Position numbers and translations under genes: made by a program. Positions 18,670-26,155 of a stretch of 64,000 nt of DNA are shown piece after piece. Below the pieces are notes generated by a model that was given only the letters and a program-made list of their open reading frames with translations, was not told where the DNA came from and did no database searches. Position 1 is the stretch's first letter. Each line of letters starts with the position of its first letter. The stretch is from Aquimarina sp. AU474 (GTDB taxonomy: Bacteria; Bacteroidota; Bacteroidia; Flavobacteriales; Flavobacteriaceae): assembly GCF_900312815.1 (NCBI RefSeq), contig NZ_OMPE01000007.1, forward strand, positions 62,001 to 126,000. The letters run 5' to 3'.

Positions 18670-19613
18670 GAGATTTACGGATCGTATTTATGGGCACCCC
18701 AGATTTTGCTGTCGAAACCTTAAAGACTATCATAGCACATGATTATAATGTAGTGGGGGTGATCACGGCTCCAGACAAACCCGCAGGACGTGGTCGAAAA
18801 CTTAGAGCTTCTGCCGTTAAGGAATATGCTTTATCAAAAAACCTCAATATATTACAGCCTACTAATTTAAAGGATGAAGGTTTTATCGAAGAACTTGCTG
18901 CCTTAGCTCCTAATCTTAATATTGTAGTAGCTTTTAGGATGTTACCCAAAGTTGTTTGGGATATGCCAACATATGGTACTTTTAATTTACACGCTTCTTT
19001 GCTACCTGATTATAGAGGTGCTGCTCCTATTAATTGGGCAATTATCAATGGCGAAGAAAAAACGGGGATCACTACTTTTTTTATTGACGAAAAAATAGAT
19101 ACTGGCCATGTTATTTTTCAAGAAGAGGTAGCTATCAACACTAATGATACTGCTGGAGTATTACATGATAAATTAATGACCAATGGTGCTCTTCTTGTAG
19201 TAAAAACTATAGCCGCTATTGCAAATGATGCCGTAACTGTACAACCTCAACCAAAAGATAGTGAGTTTAAAACGGCGTATAAGTTAAATCGTGAAAATAC
19301 TAAGATCAATTGGAGTCAAGAGATATCTATCATCTATAATTTGATTAGAGGACTAAGCCCCTACCCTTCTGCCTGGTGCGAATTACATAACAAAGGTGTT
19401 ACCGAGAATATCAAAATATACGAAGCTTCACCTGTAGAAGAACCTCATAGTTTTGAGATCGGAAAAATAATTATCGAAGATACGACTATCAAAGTTGCGG
19501 TAGATAAAGGATATATCCTTATTCATAAACTTCAACTTCCTGGTAAAAAAGCAATGGAAGCTAAAGCACTACTAAATGGGTATAATTTTTATCGGGATGC
19601 CAAAATGATGTGA
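18666..19613 (+). CDS. fmt: Methionyl-tRNA formyltransferase
   Basis: 315 residues. The N-terminal formyltransferase domain has RIVFMGTPDFAVETL, the 10-formyl-THF and catalytic region NLHASLLPDYRGAAPINWAI (Asn, His) and a Fmt C-terminal domain beginning near NTKINWSQ. It formylates initiator Met-tRNA in the cytoplasm. Overlaps recQ by 4 bases (ATGA), so the two are coupled. Full length. Confidence 0.97.
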   Translation: MRDLRIVFMGTPDFAVETLKTIIAHDYNVVGVITAPDKPAGRGRKLRASAVKEYALSKNLNILQPTNLKDEGFIEELAALAPNLNIVVAFRMLPKVVWDMPTYGTFNLHASLLPDYRGAAPINWAIINGEEKTGITTFFIDEKIDTGHVIFQEEVAINTNDTAGVLHDKLMTNGALLVVKTIAAIANDAVTVQPQPKDSEFKTAYKLNRENTKINWSQEISIIYNLIRGLSPYPSAWCELHNKGVTENIKIYEASPVEEPHSFEIGKIIIEDTTIKVAVDKGYILIHKLQLPGKKAMEAKALLNGYNFYRDAKMM

Positions 19614-19715
19614 AACCTAGGTATAGTAAGGGTTTAAAAACATATAAAAAACAAAGGTGTTTATTAACAATCGTATTGAGTTATCAACAAAACCCTGTAT
19701 TTACTGGGCTAATCC

Positions 19716-19745
19716 TTGCATGAATCATAAATCCGTATAAATTTG
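19716..19745 (+). promoter_or_regulatory. Flavobacterial promoter of the HU gene
   Basis: A TTG at 19716-19718 and TAAATTTG at 19738-19745 are 19 bases apart, a full match to the Bacteroidota sigma-A consensus TTG-N-TAnnTTTG. It would start transcription about 50 bases before the HU ATG. Confidence 0.7.
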
Positions 19746-19800
19746 TAAAGCGTTTAACATAAAGATTGGTCTAACCAACAATTAATTTAAAAACAGAATT

Positions 19801-20073
19801 ATGAACAAAACAGAATTAATCGATGCAATGGCAGCTGACGCTGGAATTACTAAAGCAGCGGCTAAAAAAGCCTTGGAATCTTTCTTAGGAAACGTTGAAG
19901 GTACTCTTAAAAAAGGAGGACGTGTTTCTTTAGTTGGATTTGGATCTTGGTCAGTTTCTAAAAGAGCTGCAAGAGAAGGTAGAAACCCACAAACAGGAAA
20001 AACTATCAAAATCGCTGCTAAAAACGTTGTTAAGTTTAAGGCTGGTGCTGATTTATCAAGTTCAGTAAACTAA
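19801..20073 (+). CDS. HU family DNA-binding protein
   Basis: 90 residues, typical HU length. MNKTELIDAMAADAGITKAA begins the dimerisation helices, and GRNPQTGKTIKIAAKNVVKF is the DNA-binding arm signature with its conserved Pro-Gln-Thr-Gly. It is a nucleoid protein that bends DNA. It has its own consensus promoter and an intrinsic terminator directly behind, so it is a single-gene unit between fmt and a YqgE gene. Confidence 0.97.
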   Translation: MNKTELIDAMAADAGITKAAAKKALESFLGNVEGTLKKGGRVSLVGFGSWSVSKRAAREGRNPQTGKTIKIAAKNVVKFKAGADLSSSVN

Positions 20074-20099
20074 TCAGTTAGTTTTCGATATTATTTAAG

Positions 20100-20124
20100 A
20101 AGCTCCCACTAGGGAGCTTTTTTT
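20100..20124 (+). terminator. Intrinsic terminator after the HU gene
   Basis: Stem AAGCTCCC / GGGAGCTT with a 3-4 base loop followed by a T tract, 27 bases after the HU stop. Confidence 0.85.
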
Positions 20125-20204
20125 ATGATTTTTTAACAAAAATCAGTCGTTATCTTTGATAATTAGAAATAATTATTTAGCTTTAAGATAAAGAAAACCA
20201 TCGC

Positions 20205-20765
20205 ATGATATCACTTCAACCCTCAAAAGGACATCTTTTAATTGCTGAGCCCTCCATCATTGGAGACGTGTCTTTTAATAGGTCTGTGGTACTTCTTGCT
20301 GATCATAGCGAACAAGGGTCTATTGGTTTTATAATGAACAAACCACTTGAGTATTTTCTGGCAGATCTTGTGCCAGAAATTGATTCTGAATTCAAAATTT
20401 ATAACGGTGGTCCTGTAGAACAGGATAATCTATACTTTATACACAAAGTACCTAATCTAATCCCAAATAGTGTAGAAATTTCTGGAGGTATATATTGGGG
20501 TGGTGATTTTACAGTAGTATCAGAGCTTATTGCCGAAAATAAAATCACACCTAATGAGATTCGTTTCTTCCTGGGATACTCTGGCTGGGACTCTGAACAA
20601 CTCAACCAAGAGCTTGAAGCAAATTCTTGGGTGATCGTGAAAAACGATTACAAAAAGAATATCTTCATCAAATCTTACGATACTTTTTGGAAAGAAAAGA
20701 TGATCGAACTAGGTGGTGACTATATTTTATGGTCTAATGCACCAGAAAATCCTACCTATAATTAA
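20205..20765 (+). CDS. YqgE/AlgH family protein
   Basis: 186 residues. Begins LQPSKGHLLIAEPSIIGD, then GSIGFIMNKPLEY and IYNGGPVEQDNLYF, the signature blocks of UPF0301/YqgE/AlgH, and ends with the GYSGWDSEQLNQEL block. Family function is unsettled (AlgH was linked to transcription regulation in Pseudomonas). A TATCTTTG box at 20151-20158 is a likely -7 element, without a good -33. The last codons overlap the convergent aminotransferase gene by 4 bases. Confidence 0.9.
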   Translation: MISLQPSKGHLLIAEPSIIGDVSFNRSVVLLADHSEQGSIGFIMNKPLEYFLADLVPEIDSEFKIYNGGPVEQDNLYFIHKVPNLIPNSVEISGGIYWGGDFTVVSELIAENKITPNEIRFFLGYSGWDSEQLNQELEANSWVIVKNDYKKNIFIKSYDTFWKEKMIELGGDYILWSNAPENPTYN

Positions 20766-21610
20766 TCTCCCAATCGGATTCTAGAATTTAGAATACCCAA
20801 CAATCTTCTACTTGTATTAGTATCGTATTCTTTTTTTCTAAACTTCGTGATAGGTTTAATCCCTACAATCACATTAGTGGTAAATAACTCATCTGCTTTT
20901 TGTAGCTCGAACGGAGATATCGATGCTTCCTCGATTGTATAGTCTGATAATTTTTCGAGTATTCGCAATAATTGCGTTCTTATGATTCCTTTTAAACACC
21001 CATCAGATACCGGTGGTGTTTTAATCACTGTGCCTTTAACCAAAAATAAGTTTCCGTTTAGGGCCTCTACCACCATTTTGTTGGCATTGAGCAGTAAACA
21101 ATTATCAAAACCATTTTCTTTGGCAAAAATACCTCCTAATACATTAATAATCCTATTGTTAGATTTTAATGTAGATAGCAAATCTGTTGCCACATAATGA
21201 TCCTTAAACAAGGTTACTTCGCAATTATCATCTGATAGTGTATAAAAAGCACTATCCAAACCAGAGGCTACTATACTATACTCAACATCATTAGATGTTG
21301 GTGTATATAACCCACCTATAACTCTATGCACCATGATTTTTACTCTAGCTGCAGAGTTAATAAGGTTGTTTTGCGTAACAATTTCTAGTATTTCCTTCTC
21401 TAAAAATTCTGGAGTAAACTGCATTGGGATTTGCATTCTTAAAATACGCATCGATGCCATTAATCTAAAATAATGATCTTCCCAAAATAATATTTTCCCC
21501 GAGTTTACGCGAATAGTTTCAAACAAGGCATCGCCATAGGCATACCCTCTGTTAGAGATGGCTTGTGTAGCTTGATCATCTCCTACCAAATTTCCGTTGA
21601 TATTAACCAT
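20762..21610 (-). CDS. Aminotransferase class IV (PabC/DAAT-like)
   Basis: 282 residues. GYAYGDALFETIRV near residues 22-35, the PLP lysine in LSTLKSNNRI, then NCLLLNANKMVVEALNGNLF and C-terminal TTNVIVGIKPI are the class IV blocks. PLP-dependent; the most likely role in flavobacteria is 4-amino-4-deoxychorismate lyase (folate pathway) or a branched-chain/D-amino acid transaminase. Sequence alone does not decide. Convergent with YqgE, and downstream of a START-like gene on the same strand. Confidence 0.85.
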   Translation of the reverse strand: MVNINGNLVGDDQATQAISNRGYAYGDALFETIRVNSGKILFWEDHYFRLMASMRILRMQIPMQFTPEFLEKEILEIVTQNNLINSAARVKIMVHRVIGGLYTPTSNDVEYSIVASGLDSAFYTLSDDNCEVTLFKDHYVATDLLSTLKSNNRIINVLGGIFAKENGFDNCLLLNANKMVVEALNGNLFLVKGTVIKTPPVSDGCLKGIIRTQLLRILEKLSDYTIEEASISPFELQKADELFTTNVIVGIKPITKFRKKEYDTNTSRRLLGILNSRIRLGD

Positions 21611-21674
21611 AAAAAAAGTCCCATAAATTAATTTTTATGGGTGAGCAAAAGTATGGATAAAAAAAGAAAAAAAA

Positions 21675-22067
21675 TTACGCCGACCCTAAAACTTGTTTTA
21701 GGTTGCTAATCATATTATCCCAAAGCATTTTATTTTCGTCTATCTCATCGTCTTCAGAAAAATCTGTAACCATAAGAGACACATCTTTTGTGATTTCATC
21801 TACTTGGATGCGTAGTTCAAAAAAGTAATCGTTTCCATCATTTTCATCTTCTACCCATCTAAATTTTATACGTTCCCCACTTTTTTTACTTAATAGTTTA
21901 GCTTCTTCTTCAGAGTCATCCCAGATAAAATTAAATAATTCTCCTCTAGAGTTTACGTTATCCGCAAACCACTCCGAAAGCCCAGATGGAGTAGAAATAT
22001 ATTGATATAATAATTGCGGCGATGATTGTACCACAAATTCAAGTTCATATTTTGTTTTTTCAGACAT
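21675..22067 (-). CDS. START-like (AHSA1-type) domain protein
   Basis: 130 residues, acidic C-terminus. The N-terminal FVVQSSPQLLYQYISTPSGL and SEWFADNV match Bacteroidota START-like proteins of the SRPBCC/Bet v1 fold, which form a hydrophobic ligand pocket. No catalytic motif. Located 64 bases upstream of the aminotransferase on the same strand and likely co-transcribed. Soluble; ligand unknown. Confidence 0.8.
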   Translation of the reverse strand: MSEKTKYELEFVVQSSPQLLYQYISTPSGLSEWFADNVNSRGELFNFIWDDSEEEAKLLSKKSGERIKFRWVEDENDGNDYFFELRIQVDEITKDVSLMVTDFSEDDEIDENKMLWDNMISNLKQVLGSA

Positions 22068-22152
22068 ATCATTAATTGTTGGTAAGCCAATATATAGATT
22101 AATTGTCGACTTTAAAAGGACAATGAAAAAAAAATTAATTACGCATTATTGT

Positions 22153-22182
22153 TTGCGTCAATCCATTTTGTTTTTATATTTG
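22153..22182 (+). promoter_or_regulatory. Flavobacterial promoter upstream of tRNA-Met
   Basis: TTG at 22153-22155 and TATATTTG at 22175-22182 are 19 bases apart. Transcription would start about 80 bases before the mature tRNA, giving a 5' leader to be removed by RNase P. Confidence 0.65.
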
Positions 22183-22267
22183 CACCCTCGTTTGAGTTAC
22201 TATACTGATAAATTGTAAAAAATGCTTCATTTATGGTTGTCTTAATCGAAAAATATCACACGAATAT

Positions 22268-22341
22268 GGCGAGGTAGCTCAGTTGGTTAGAGCGTCGGAT
22301 TCATAACCCGGAGGTCGGGGGATCGTGCCCCCCTCTCGCTA
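22268..22341 (+). tRNA. tRNA-Met (anticodon CAT)
   Basis: 74 bases fold as a cloverleaf: acceptor GGCGAGG with TCTCGCT (G1 and G7 in G-U pairs), D arm GCTC/GAGC, anticodon loop TTCATAA, T arm GGGGG/CCCCC. CCA is not encoded. The T loop reads ATCGTGC rather than the usual TTCRANY, with positions 54 and 58 swapped to A and T. Elongator Met is the best reading; an Ile tRNA with a lysidine-modified CAT anticodon is possible. A consensus promoter and a strong terminator flank it, so it is a single tRNA unit. Confidence 0.85.
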
Positions 22342-22344
22342 CAA

Positions 22345-22375
22345 AAAAAGGTTGTCTAGATCAGACAACCTTTTT
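22345..22375 (+). terminator. Intrinsic terminator after tRNA-Met
   Basis: A long stem, AAGGTTGTCT pairing with AGACAACCTT around a short loop, with T tract, beginning 4 bases after the tRNA. Confidence 0.85.
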
Positions 22376-22623
22376 ATATATAAAGAAACATTCTGTTTAT
22401 CGATAGAAAACATGTGTTTGATCTAAAGAGATTGGTGTTTGATCTAAGTTAGTTCGTGTAATCCTTGTATTGCGCCTACTTTTATACTATAGTTATTACA
22501 AAACAAAACAGTATAGCTTGTATGAAACATCAAATAAGTAACCAGGAGTTACCTCTAGAAAGAAACATATAGCAGATACGTAAATAATATTGATCCCCAG
22601 ATCCCACATCGTCAACATGTAAT

Positions 22624-22660
22624 AAAAGCTATGCCCTAACCAGCATAGCTTTTGTTTTTA
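22624..22660 (+). terminator. Orphan intrinsic terminator-like hairpin
   Basis: Perfect 11-bp stem AAAAGCTATGC / GCATAGCTTTT with an 8-base loop and a following GTTTTTA. No annotated gene precedes it on this strand after the tRNA terminator. Confidence 0.6.
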
Positions 22661-22675
22661 TAAGTATAAATTGAT

Positions 22676-22698
22676 AGCGTGGATTTGCAATCCGTGCC
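22676..22698 (+). repeat. REP-type palindromic hairpin (solo)
   Basis: AGCGTGGATT-TGC-AATCCGTGCC: a hairpin with TGC loop flanked by GCG on the left and GTGCC on the right. The same frame (GCG, variable stem, TG loop, GTGCC) occurs in the elements at 22848, 24499, 26010 and 26156 with different stems. It faces an inverted partner at 22848-22873. Confidence 0.55.
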
Positions 22699-22778
22699 AA
22701 TAGTATCTACAGGTACATGTAAAACTAACTCGTTTCATTTTTTGAAACTAAAATACCTTTATTAAAATTGAAGTAACC

Positions 22779-22811
22779 AAAAAAGACAGTCACACTAAAG
22801 TGACTGCCTTT
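22779..22811 (-). terminator. Intrinsic terminator, minus strand
   Basis: On the minus strand: AAAGGCAGTCAC paired with GTGACTGTCTTT, then a T tract. It lies 84 bases after the stop of the lipoprotein gene at 22895 and probably ends that transcript. It is also the middle hairpin of a REP-spacer-inverted REP unit. Confidence 0.7.
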
Positions 22812-22847
22812 AATCATCTATAGAACTGTTACCGTTTGCTCATAATT

Positions 22848-22873
22848 GGCACGGAAAACATTTTCGTGCGATC
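22848..22873 (-). repeat. REP-type palindromic hairpin (inverted partner)
   Basis: Read on the minus strand: CGCACGAAAA-TG-TTTTCCGTGCC, ending in the GTGCC tag shared by the other hairpins. It is inverted relative to the copy at 22676, with 149 bases between, so together they form a BIME-like unit. Confidence 0.5.
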
Positions 22874-22894
22874 ATATCCTAGGGATAGGGTTCT

Positions 22895-24010
22895 TTATTC
22901 GATAATAGTGTTTTCTTTGACATTAAAATCAATTTCAAGATTTTCTACAGTTTCAGTTATTTCAGTAATAAGAATTATTCCGTAGCTTTCGATGTCCACA
23001 ACTATATCACTATCTATTTTTAAGTCTCTAATCGCTTTGTAAACATATATATCACCTACATTTACTTGAAGAGAGGTTTGAGGAGTTCCAGCATCGAAAT
23101 TTGCTTTGGCAACTTCAACATCATTATATGTTGCATAAAAGTCCTCAGGCTCTTCTGTAGTATTAATTCTGACAAAACTTATATCCGTGTCTTCATTTAC
23201 GGAAATACCTTGAGGACCGTTGAAAACTATATCTGCCATATCATCTCCCTCAGAAAATACGTTGGGATCAAATAAATTGGTTTCATTTATGCTCGCAATC
23301 GAGCCAATTTTCAACTCGAGATCCACACCAAAACTCTGTGGAACCAAAACTATTGATGTTTCAATTTCTTTTACTATTGATCCACTAGTTGCATTTAATC
23401 TTATGAACAGAGTGTCCCCTTTCATTGCTCCAAACTGATCTATATAAGTGTCAGCACTTAAAGGAAAAGCATCAGAATCAGTCTCAAACACACCAGTAGC
23501 ATTTACAAATGTGCCATTTTCACCTACTTTCCATTCTACGTTTACATTATCAATAGTTGCATCAACCATAAAACTTCCATATTCAATAGCGGATGAATCT
23601 CTAAAGCTTAATGTTGGCATTTCTTGAGTGAAGAAAAAAGGATCTAAAATATCCACTTCTTCCCGAAGTATTTTGAAAGTGTTCCCATTTGAAACAGTAT
23701 ATTCAAGATCTAGACTAATAGTAGATTCAAAAGGAATTAAGTTTGAACTACTAAATGTAGCCGAATTGTCAGATATGACTGCATTAGCAACTATTTCATC
23801 ATTTCTAAGAACATTTATTTGATCAACAGTAAAACCATCAATAGTCTCTATAGAAATTTCCAAATCCGTGTTTACATCGAATTGACTAAGTTGAGCAGTC
23901 TCTAAAGCCACCACACCCCGTGTCAGAAGTTGAGCAGGCGTATCATCGCTATTGCAAGACGATAAAATAAATATTATCAAAAAAAGTATTCCTAAAGATT
24001 TCATTTTCAT
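22895..24010 (-). CDS. Hypothetical surface lipoprotein
   Basis: 371 residues from ATG 24010 (or 24004): MKMKSLGILFLIIFILSSC is a lipoprotein signal with lipobox LSSC, then an Asn-Ser-Asp-Asp linker, so it is an envelope lipoprotein. The rest is beta-rich and acidic with no recognised domain. The open frame runs on to an upstream ATG at 24109 and adds 33 residues (MKKQLQLIIYTLFIILTG..GQ), which read as a second, complete type I signal peptide, probably the 5' remnant of another gene. Single gene, followed by a terminator and REP hairpin. Function unknown. Confidence 0.6.
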   Translation of the reverse strand: MKMKSLGILFLIIFILSSCNSDDTPAQLLTRGVVALETAQLSQFDVNTDLEISIETIDGFTVDQINVLRNDEIVANAVISDNSATFSSSNLIPFESTISLDLEYTVSNGNTFKILREEVDILDPFFFTQEMPTLSFRDSSAIEYGSFMVDATIDNVNVEWKVGENGTFVNATGVFETDSDAFPLSADTYIDQFGAMKGDTLFIRLNATSGSIVKEIETSIVLVPQSFGVDLELKIGSIASINETNLFDPNVFSEGDDMADIVFNGPQGISVNEDTDISFVRINTTEEPEDFYATYNDVEVAKANFDAGTPQTSLQVNVGDIYVYKAIRDLKIDSDIVVDIESYGIILITEITETVENLEIDFNVKENTIIE

Positions 24011-24109
24011 TTTTCTAAAAATTAATACTATTGTATTTTGGCCATAAACGGTAAGGCCTGTCAATATTATAAACAGAGTATATATTATTAACTGTAATTG
24101 TTTTTTCAT

Positions 24110-24498
24110 TTGAATAGATTTTTTAAAAGCTTTTAAATATTAATTCGAAACAAAAAAGAACCATGCAAGAGAAATATCCAACAATTAGTGTCGAATTCCT
24201 TTAAAAATGGGATGATACATGATGTTTTGGGGATAATAGAAATCCTGAAATCTCCTTTGATGATCCGTTCGTTCCGGTTTCAACCCATATGAACACTTTC
24301 TATCCTGGGCCTTGTTCTAAATTGTCCATGGACTTGAATAGGTAATTAGAGTAACTTTAGGCAATAAATTAGCTGAATTAATCTATCCTGAATTAACCTC
24401 TTCTCGATGATAGGATAGTTTAGAATTAGAAGATTTTGAGTTGTAGTCTTTATAAATTACATTATTTAGATATTCATCAACATTGATAATTAATTTGG
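24110..24498. other. Non-coding spacer with possible minus-strand ORF remnant
   Basis: No intact gene. On the minus strand about 38 sense codons at roughly 24385-24500 read AKLIINVDEYLNNVIYKDYN and onward to a stop; they look protein-like and end directly at a REP element, so they may be the tail of a gene cut by it. Nothing else is recognisable. Confidence 0.35.
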
Positions 24499-24646
24499 CC
24501 CCTGCTGCCGCTAGTTTGCAACTAGTGTGCCACACAACCCAATGCCTAGACTATAAAAAAAACAACCATAAGTTACAAAACCTATAGCTGTCTTATATAT
24601 TTACTTACTCATACCGACACTCGTCTCAGACGAGCGCTAGCGGGGG
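24499..24646. repeat. BIME copy A: two inverted REP hairpins with internal stem-loop
   Basis: Left hairpin GCTAGTTTGCAACTAGTG near 24510, right hairpin CACTCGTCTCAGACGAG near 24620-24634 followed by CGCTAGCGGGGG. Between them are about 85 bases including an A tract and an imperfect stem (ACAAC...GCTGT). The same unit recurs at 25861 and 26010 and its right half at 24677. Confidence 0.8.
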
Positions 24647-24676
24647 AGACAGATCCCACACTATGGAACAGCTGGG

Positions 24677-24733
24677 GTCTTATATATTTACTTACTCCTA
24701 CTGACACTCGTCTCAGACGAGGGGGAGCGGGGT
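24677..24733. repeat. BIME right-half copy (partial)
   Basis: Repeats the right end of copy A from GTCTTATATATTTACTTACTC to CTCGTCTCAGACGAG, with changed end GGGGGAGCGGGG. The left hairpin is missing. Confidence 0.75.
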
Positions 24734-24770
24734 TATATTTATTAGCATCCTCACAGTTATTGAAATCGCT

Positions 24771-25214
24771 TTAATCTACATCCATTTTTTTTAAACGAAC
24801 TCGTAATAAAACCTTAAGTAGTAGAAAAACCAAAATAACTGCAATAATAAATTGAATCCAAACATTTATCCTAACATTTTCAAAAATGGCCCATATTCTT
24901 CTATAGTAATCATTATCAAAAAAATAAAACAAAAGAAACCCAAATAAACAAGCGGCACTATGGATAAACCAATTTTCTTTAATGAAAAAATTTAAAAAAA
25001 ATGATACTAAAATACCAAGTGCAAAAGGGATTAAATAATACGTCCAAAAAATTATTTCTCTTTTTTCAATTAATTGATCTATTTTAAAATCTAAATCGTA
25101 AAAGTAGGGATCAGAATATATCAAGATTAACATTCCAAGCGATTTTATTACGGATAAAATAAAATATGTAAGGCCTATAGTTAGAAAAAGTCTTTTTGTT
25201 TTCTGTTTGTCCAT
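24771..25214 (-). CDS. Hypothetical membrane protein, possible immunity protein
   Basis: 147 residues with about four transmembrane segments: residues 10-33, 55-75, 83-98 and 117-135, ending in basic KVLLRVRLKK. No family recognised. It begins 2 bases after the stop of a decayed, frameshifted reading frame upstream, the tight spacing seen in toxin-immunity pairs, and the region around it is rich in repeats and RHS genes. A membrane immunity protein left behind by a broken toxin gene is a reasonable inference, not shown. Confidence 0.55.
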   Translation of the reverse strand: MDKQKTKRLFLTIGLTYFILSVIKSLGMLILIYSDPYFYDLDFKIDQLIEKREIIFWTYYLIPFALGILVSFFLNFFIKENWFIHSAACLFGFLLFYFFDNDYYRRIWAIFENVRINVWIQFIIAVILVFLLLKVLLRVRLKKMDVD

Positions 25215-25216
25215 TT

Positions 25217-25565
25217 TTATAGATTTTCAAGTGTTTTCTTTTCAAAATTACTCTTATCAAGGTTTTTTGAACTATTCAACATCATTTTTTTGGATGCATT
25301 AAAAAGCAGTTTCAAATTTCCTGCTGTTTTGTCTTTGGCTAATTTTTGAATGCTAGATCCAGCATTTGCAAAATTAATTGTATTGGTTAAAGGTTCAGAT
25401 GATACCGATGTTGAATTAATAAGTTGTAATCCATCAAGTTCATTGATTCTAGAATCACCTACAATATCATAAGTAGTGGGGGGTATTTTTTAGTAAAATA
25501 CCAGATTTTGTAATATCTCTTCTAACAATTTTAGGCCTTTTATATCTTACGTTATCTATAAAACA
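25217..25565 (-). pseudogene. Decayed C-terminal gene fragment with frameshift (toxin-like position)
   Basis: On the minus strand a protein-like frame reads FIDNVRYKRPKIVRRDITKS..KNTP up to a run of six C (25478-25483). Removing one C joins it to TTYDIVGDSRINELDGLQL and on to ..NFEKKTLENL and a TAA at 25217. There is no start codon for either part, and upstream are only degenerate repeats, so this is the tail of a lost, larger gene. It couples directly to the membrane protein at 24771. No known domain recognised. Confidence 0.6.
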
Positions 25566-25732
25566 CCTTCTGTTGGGCCATATTGACCTTCTATTGGGCC
25601 ATGTTGACCCAAACTTAGACACTAAAAGCCTAATTATGAGTGTTGCATGTCTAATTTTGAGTGTTCAGAGTCTAATTTTGAGTCTCTTTGCTTTAATTAT
25701 GGGTATTCAAGGTCTAATTTTTCGTCTTTTTG
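25566..25732. repeat. Degenerate 21-bp tandem repeats
   Basis: Two 21-base units of the CCTTCTGTTGGGCCATATTG type (25566-25607), a 20-base filler, then five 21-base units of the GTCTAATTTTGAGTGTTCAG type (25628-25732). On the minus strand the second set reads heptads such as SKLDSEH with in-frame stops. The period is 7 codons, so this may be a relic of a coding repeat. Confidence 0.75.
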
Positions 25733-25860
25733 GCCCAAAACTTCATTAAAAAGATCCAACAGGAGGTGTTTGTAGCTGTCTTCTAATTTTCAGATTTTAT
25801 TTCTCTACCTTCTACCTTCCTTACCTCCTCCAACAATCTAATCTACTATTCTTGGGTATC
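25733..25860. other. Non-coding spacer
   Basis: 128 bases with a pyrimidine-rich stretch (TTCTCTACCTTCTACC and similar) before BIME copy B. No open frame or site recognised. Confidence 0.5.
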
Positions 25861-25991
25861 TTTGCGACTAGTGTGCCACACAACCCAATGCCTAGACTAT
25901 AAAAAAACAGCCATAAGTTACAAAACCTATAGCTGTCTTGTATATTTACTTACTCATACCGTCACTCGTCTCAGACGAGCGCTAGCGGGGG
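25861..25991. repeat. BIME copy B
   Basis: Nearly identical to copy A from ACTAGTGTGCCACACAACCC to GACGAGCGCTAGCGGGG, but the first half of the left hairpin is lost (TTTGCGACTAG). The internal stem ACAGC/GCTGT is intact here. Confidence 0.8.
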
Positions 25992-26010
25992 GAATTATTC
26001 CGTAGCTTTC
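25992..26010. repeat. 19-bp fragment identical to part of the 22895 lipoprotein gene
   Basis: GAATTATTCCGTAGCTTTC between BIME copies B and C matches 22972-22990, inside the lipoprotein coding region, exactly and in the same orientation. Confidence 0.8.
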
Positions 26011-26155
26011 CCCTGCTGCCGCTAGTTTGCAACTAGTGTGCCACACAACCCAATGCGTAGACTATAAAAAAACAGCCATAAGTTACAAAACCTAAGCTGT
26101 CTTATATATTTAGTTACTCATACCGTCACTCGTCTCAGACGAGCGCTAGCGGGGG
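26010..26155. repeat. BIME copy C
   Basis: Complete unit: left hairpin GCTAGTTTGCAACTAGTG, spacer with A tract and ACAGC/GCTGT stem (two bases shorter than copy A), right hairpin CTCGTCTCAGACGAG and CGCTAGCGGGGG. Confidence 0.82.

Larger units (their letters stand above)
22377..22778. other. Non-coding spacer with possible small transcript
   Basis: No gene of normal size. It holds two copies of GTGTTTGATCTAA about 16-20 bases apart near 22413-22442, a 16-codon open frame at 22522-22572 (starting MKHQISNQEL), a terminator-like hairpin at 22624-22660 and a REP-type hairpin at 22676-22698. The hairpin has no gene to end, so a small RNA or peptide transcript is possible, but no consensus promoter was found. 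Confidence 0.4.

Noticed and set aside
22413..22442. Two GTGTTTGATCTAA repeats after the tRNA as an attachment site
   Set aside because: They do not match the tRNA 3' end and no integrase gene or boundary follows.
24541..24646. Insertion sequence with terminal inverted repeats
   Set aside because: No transposase frame and only about 130 bp; the REP/BIME reading explains the paired hairpins better.
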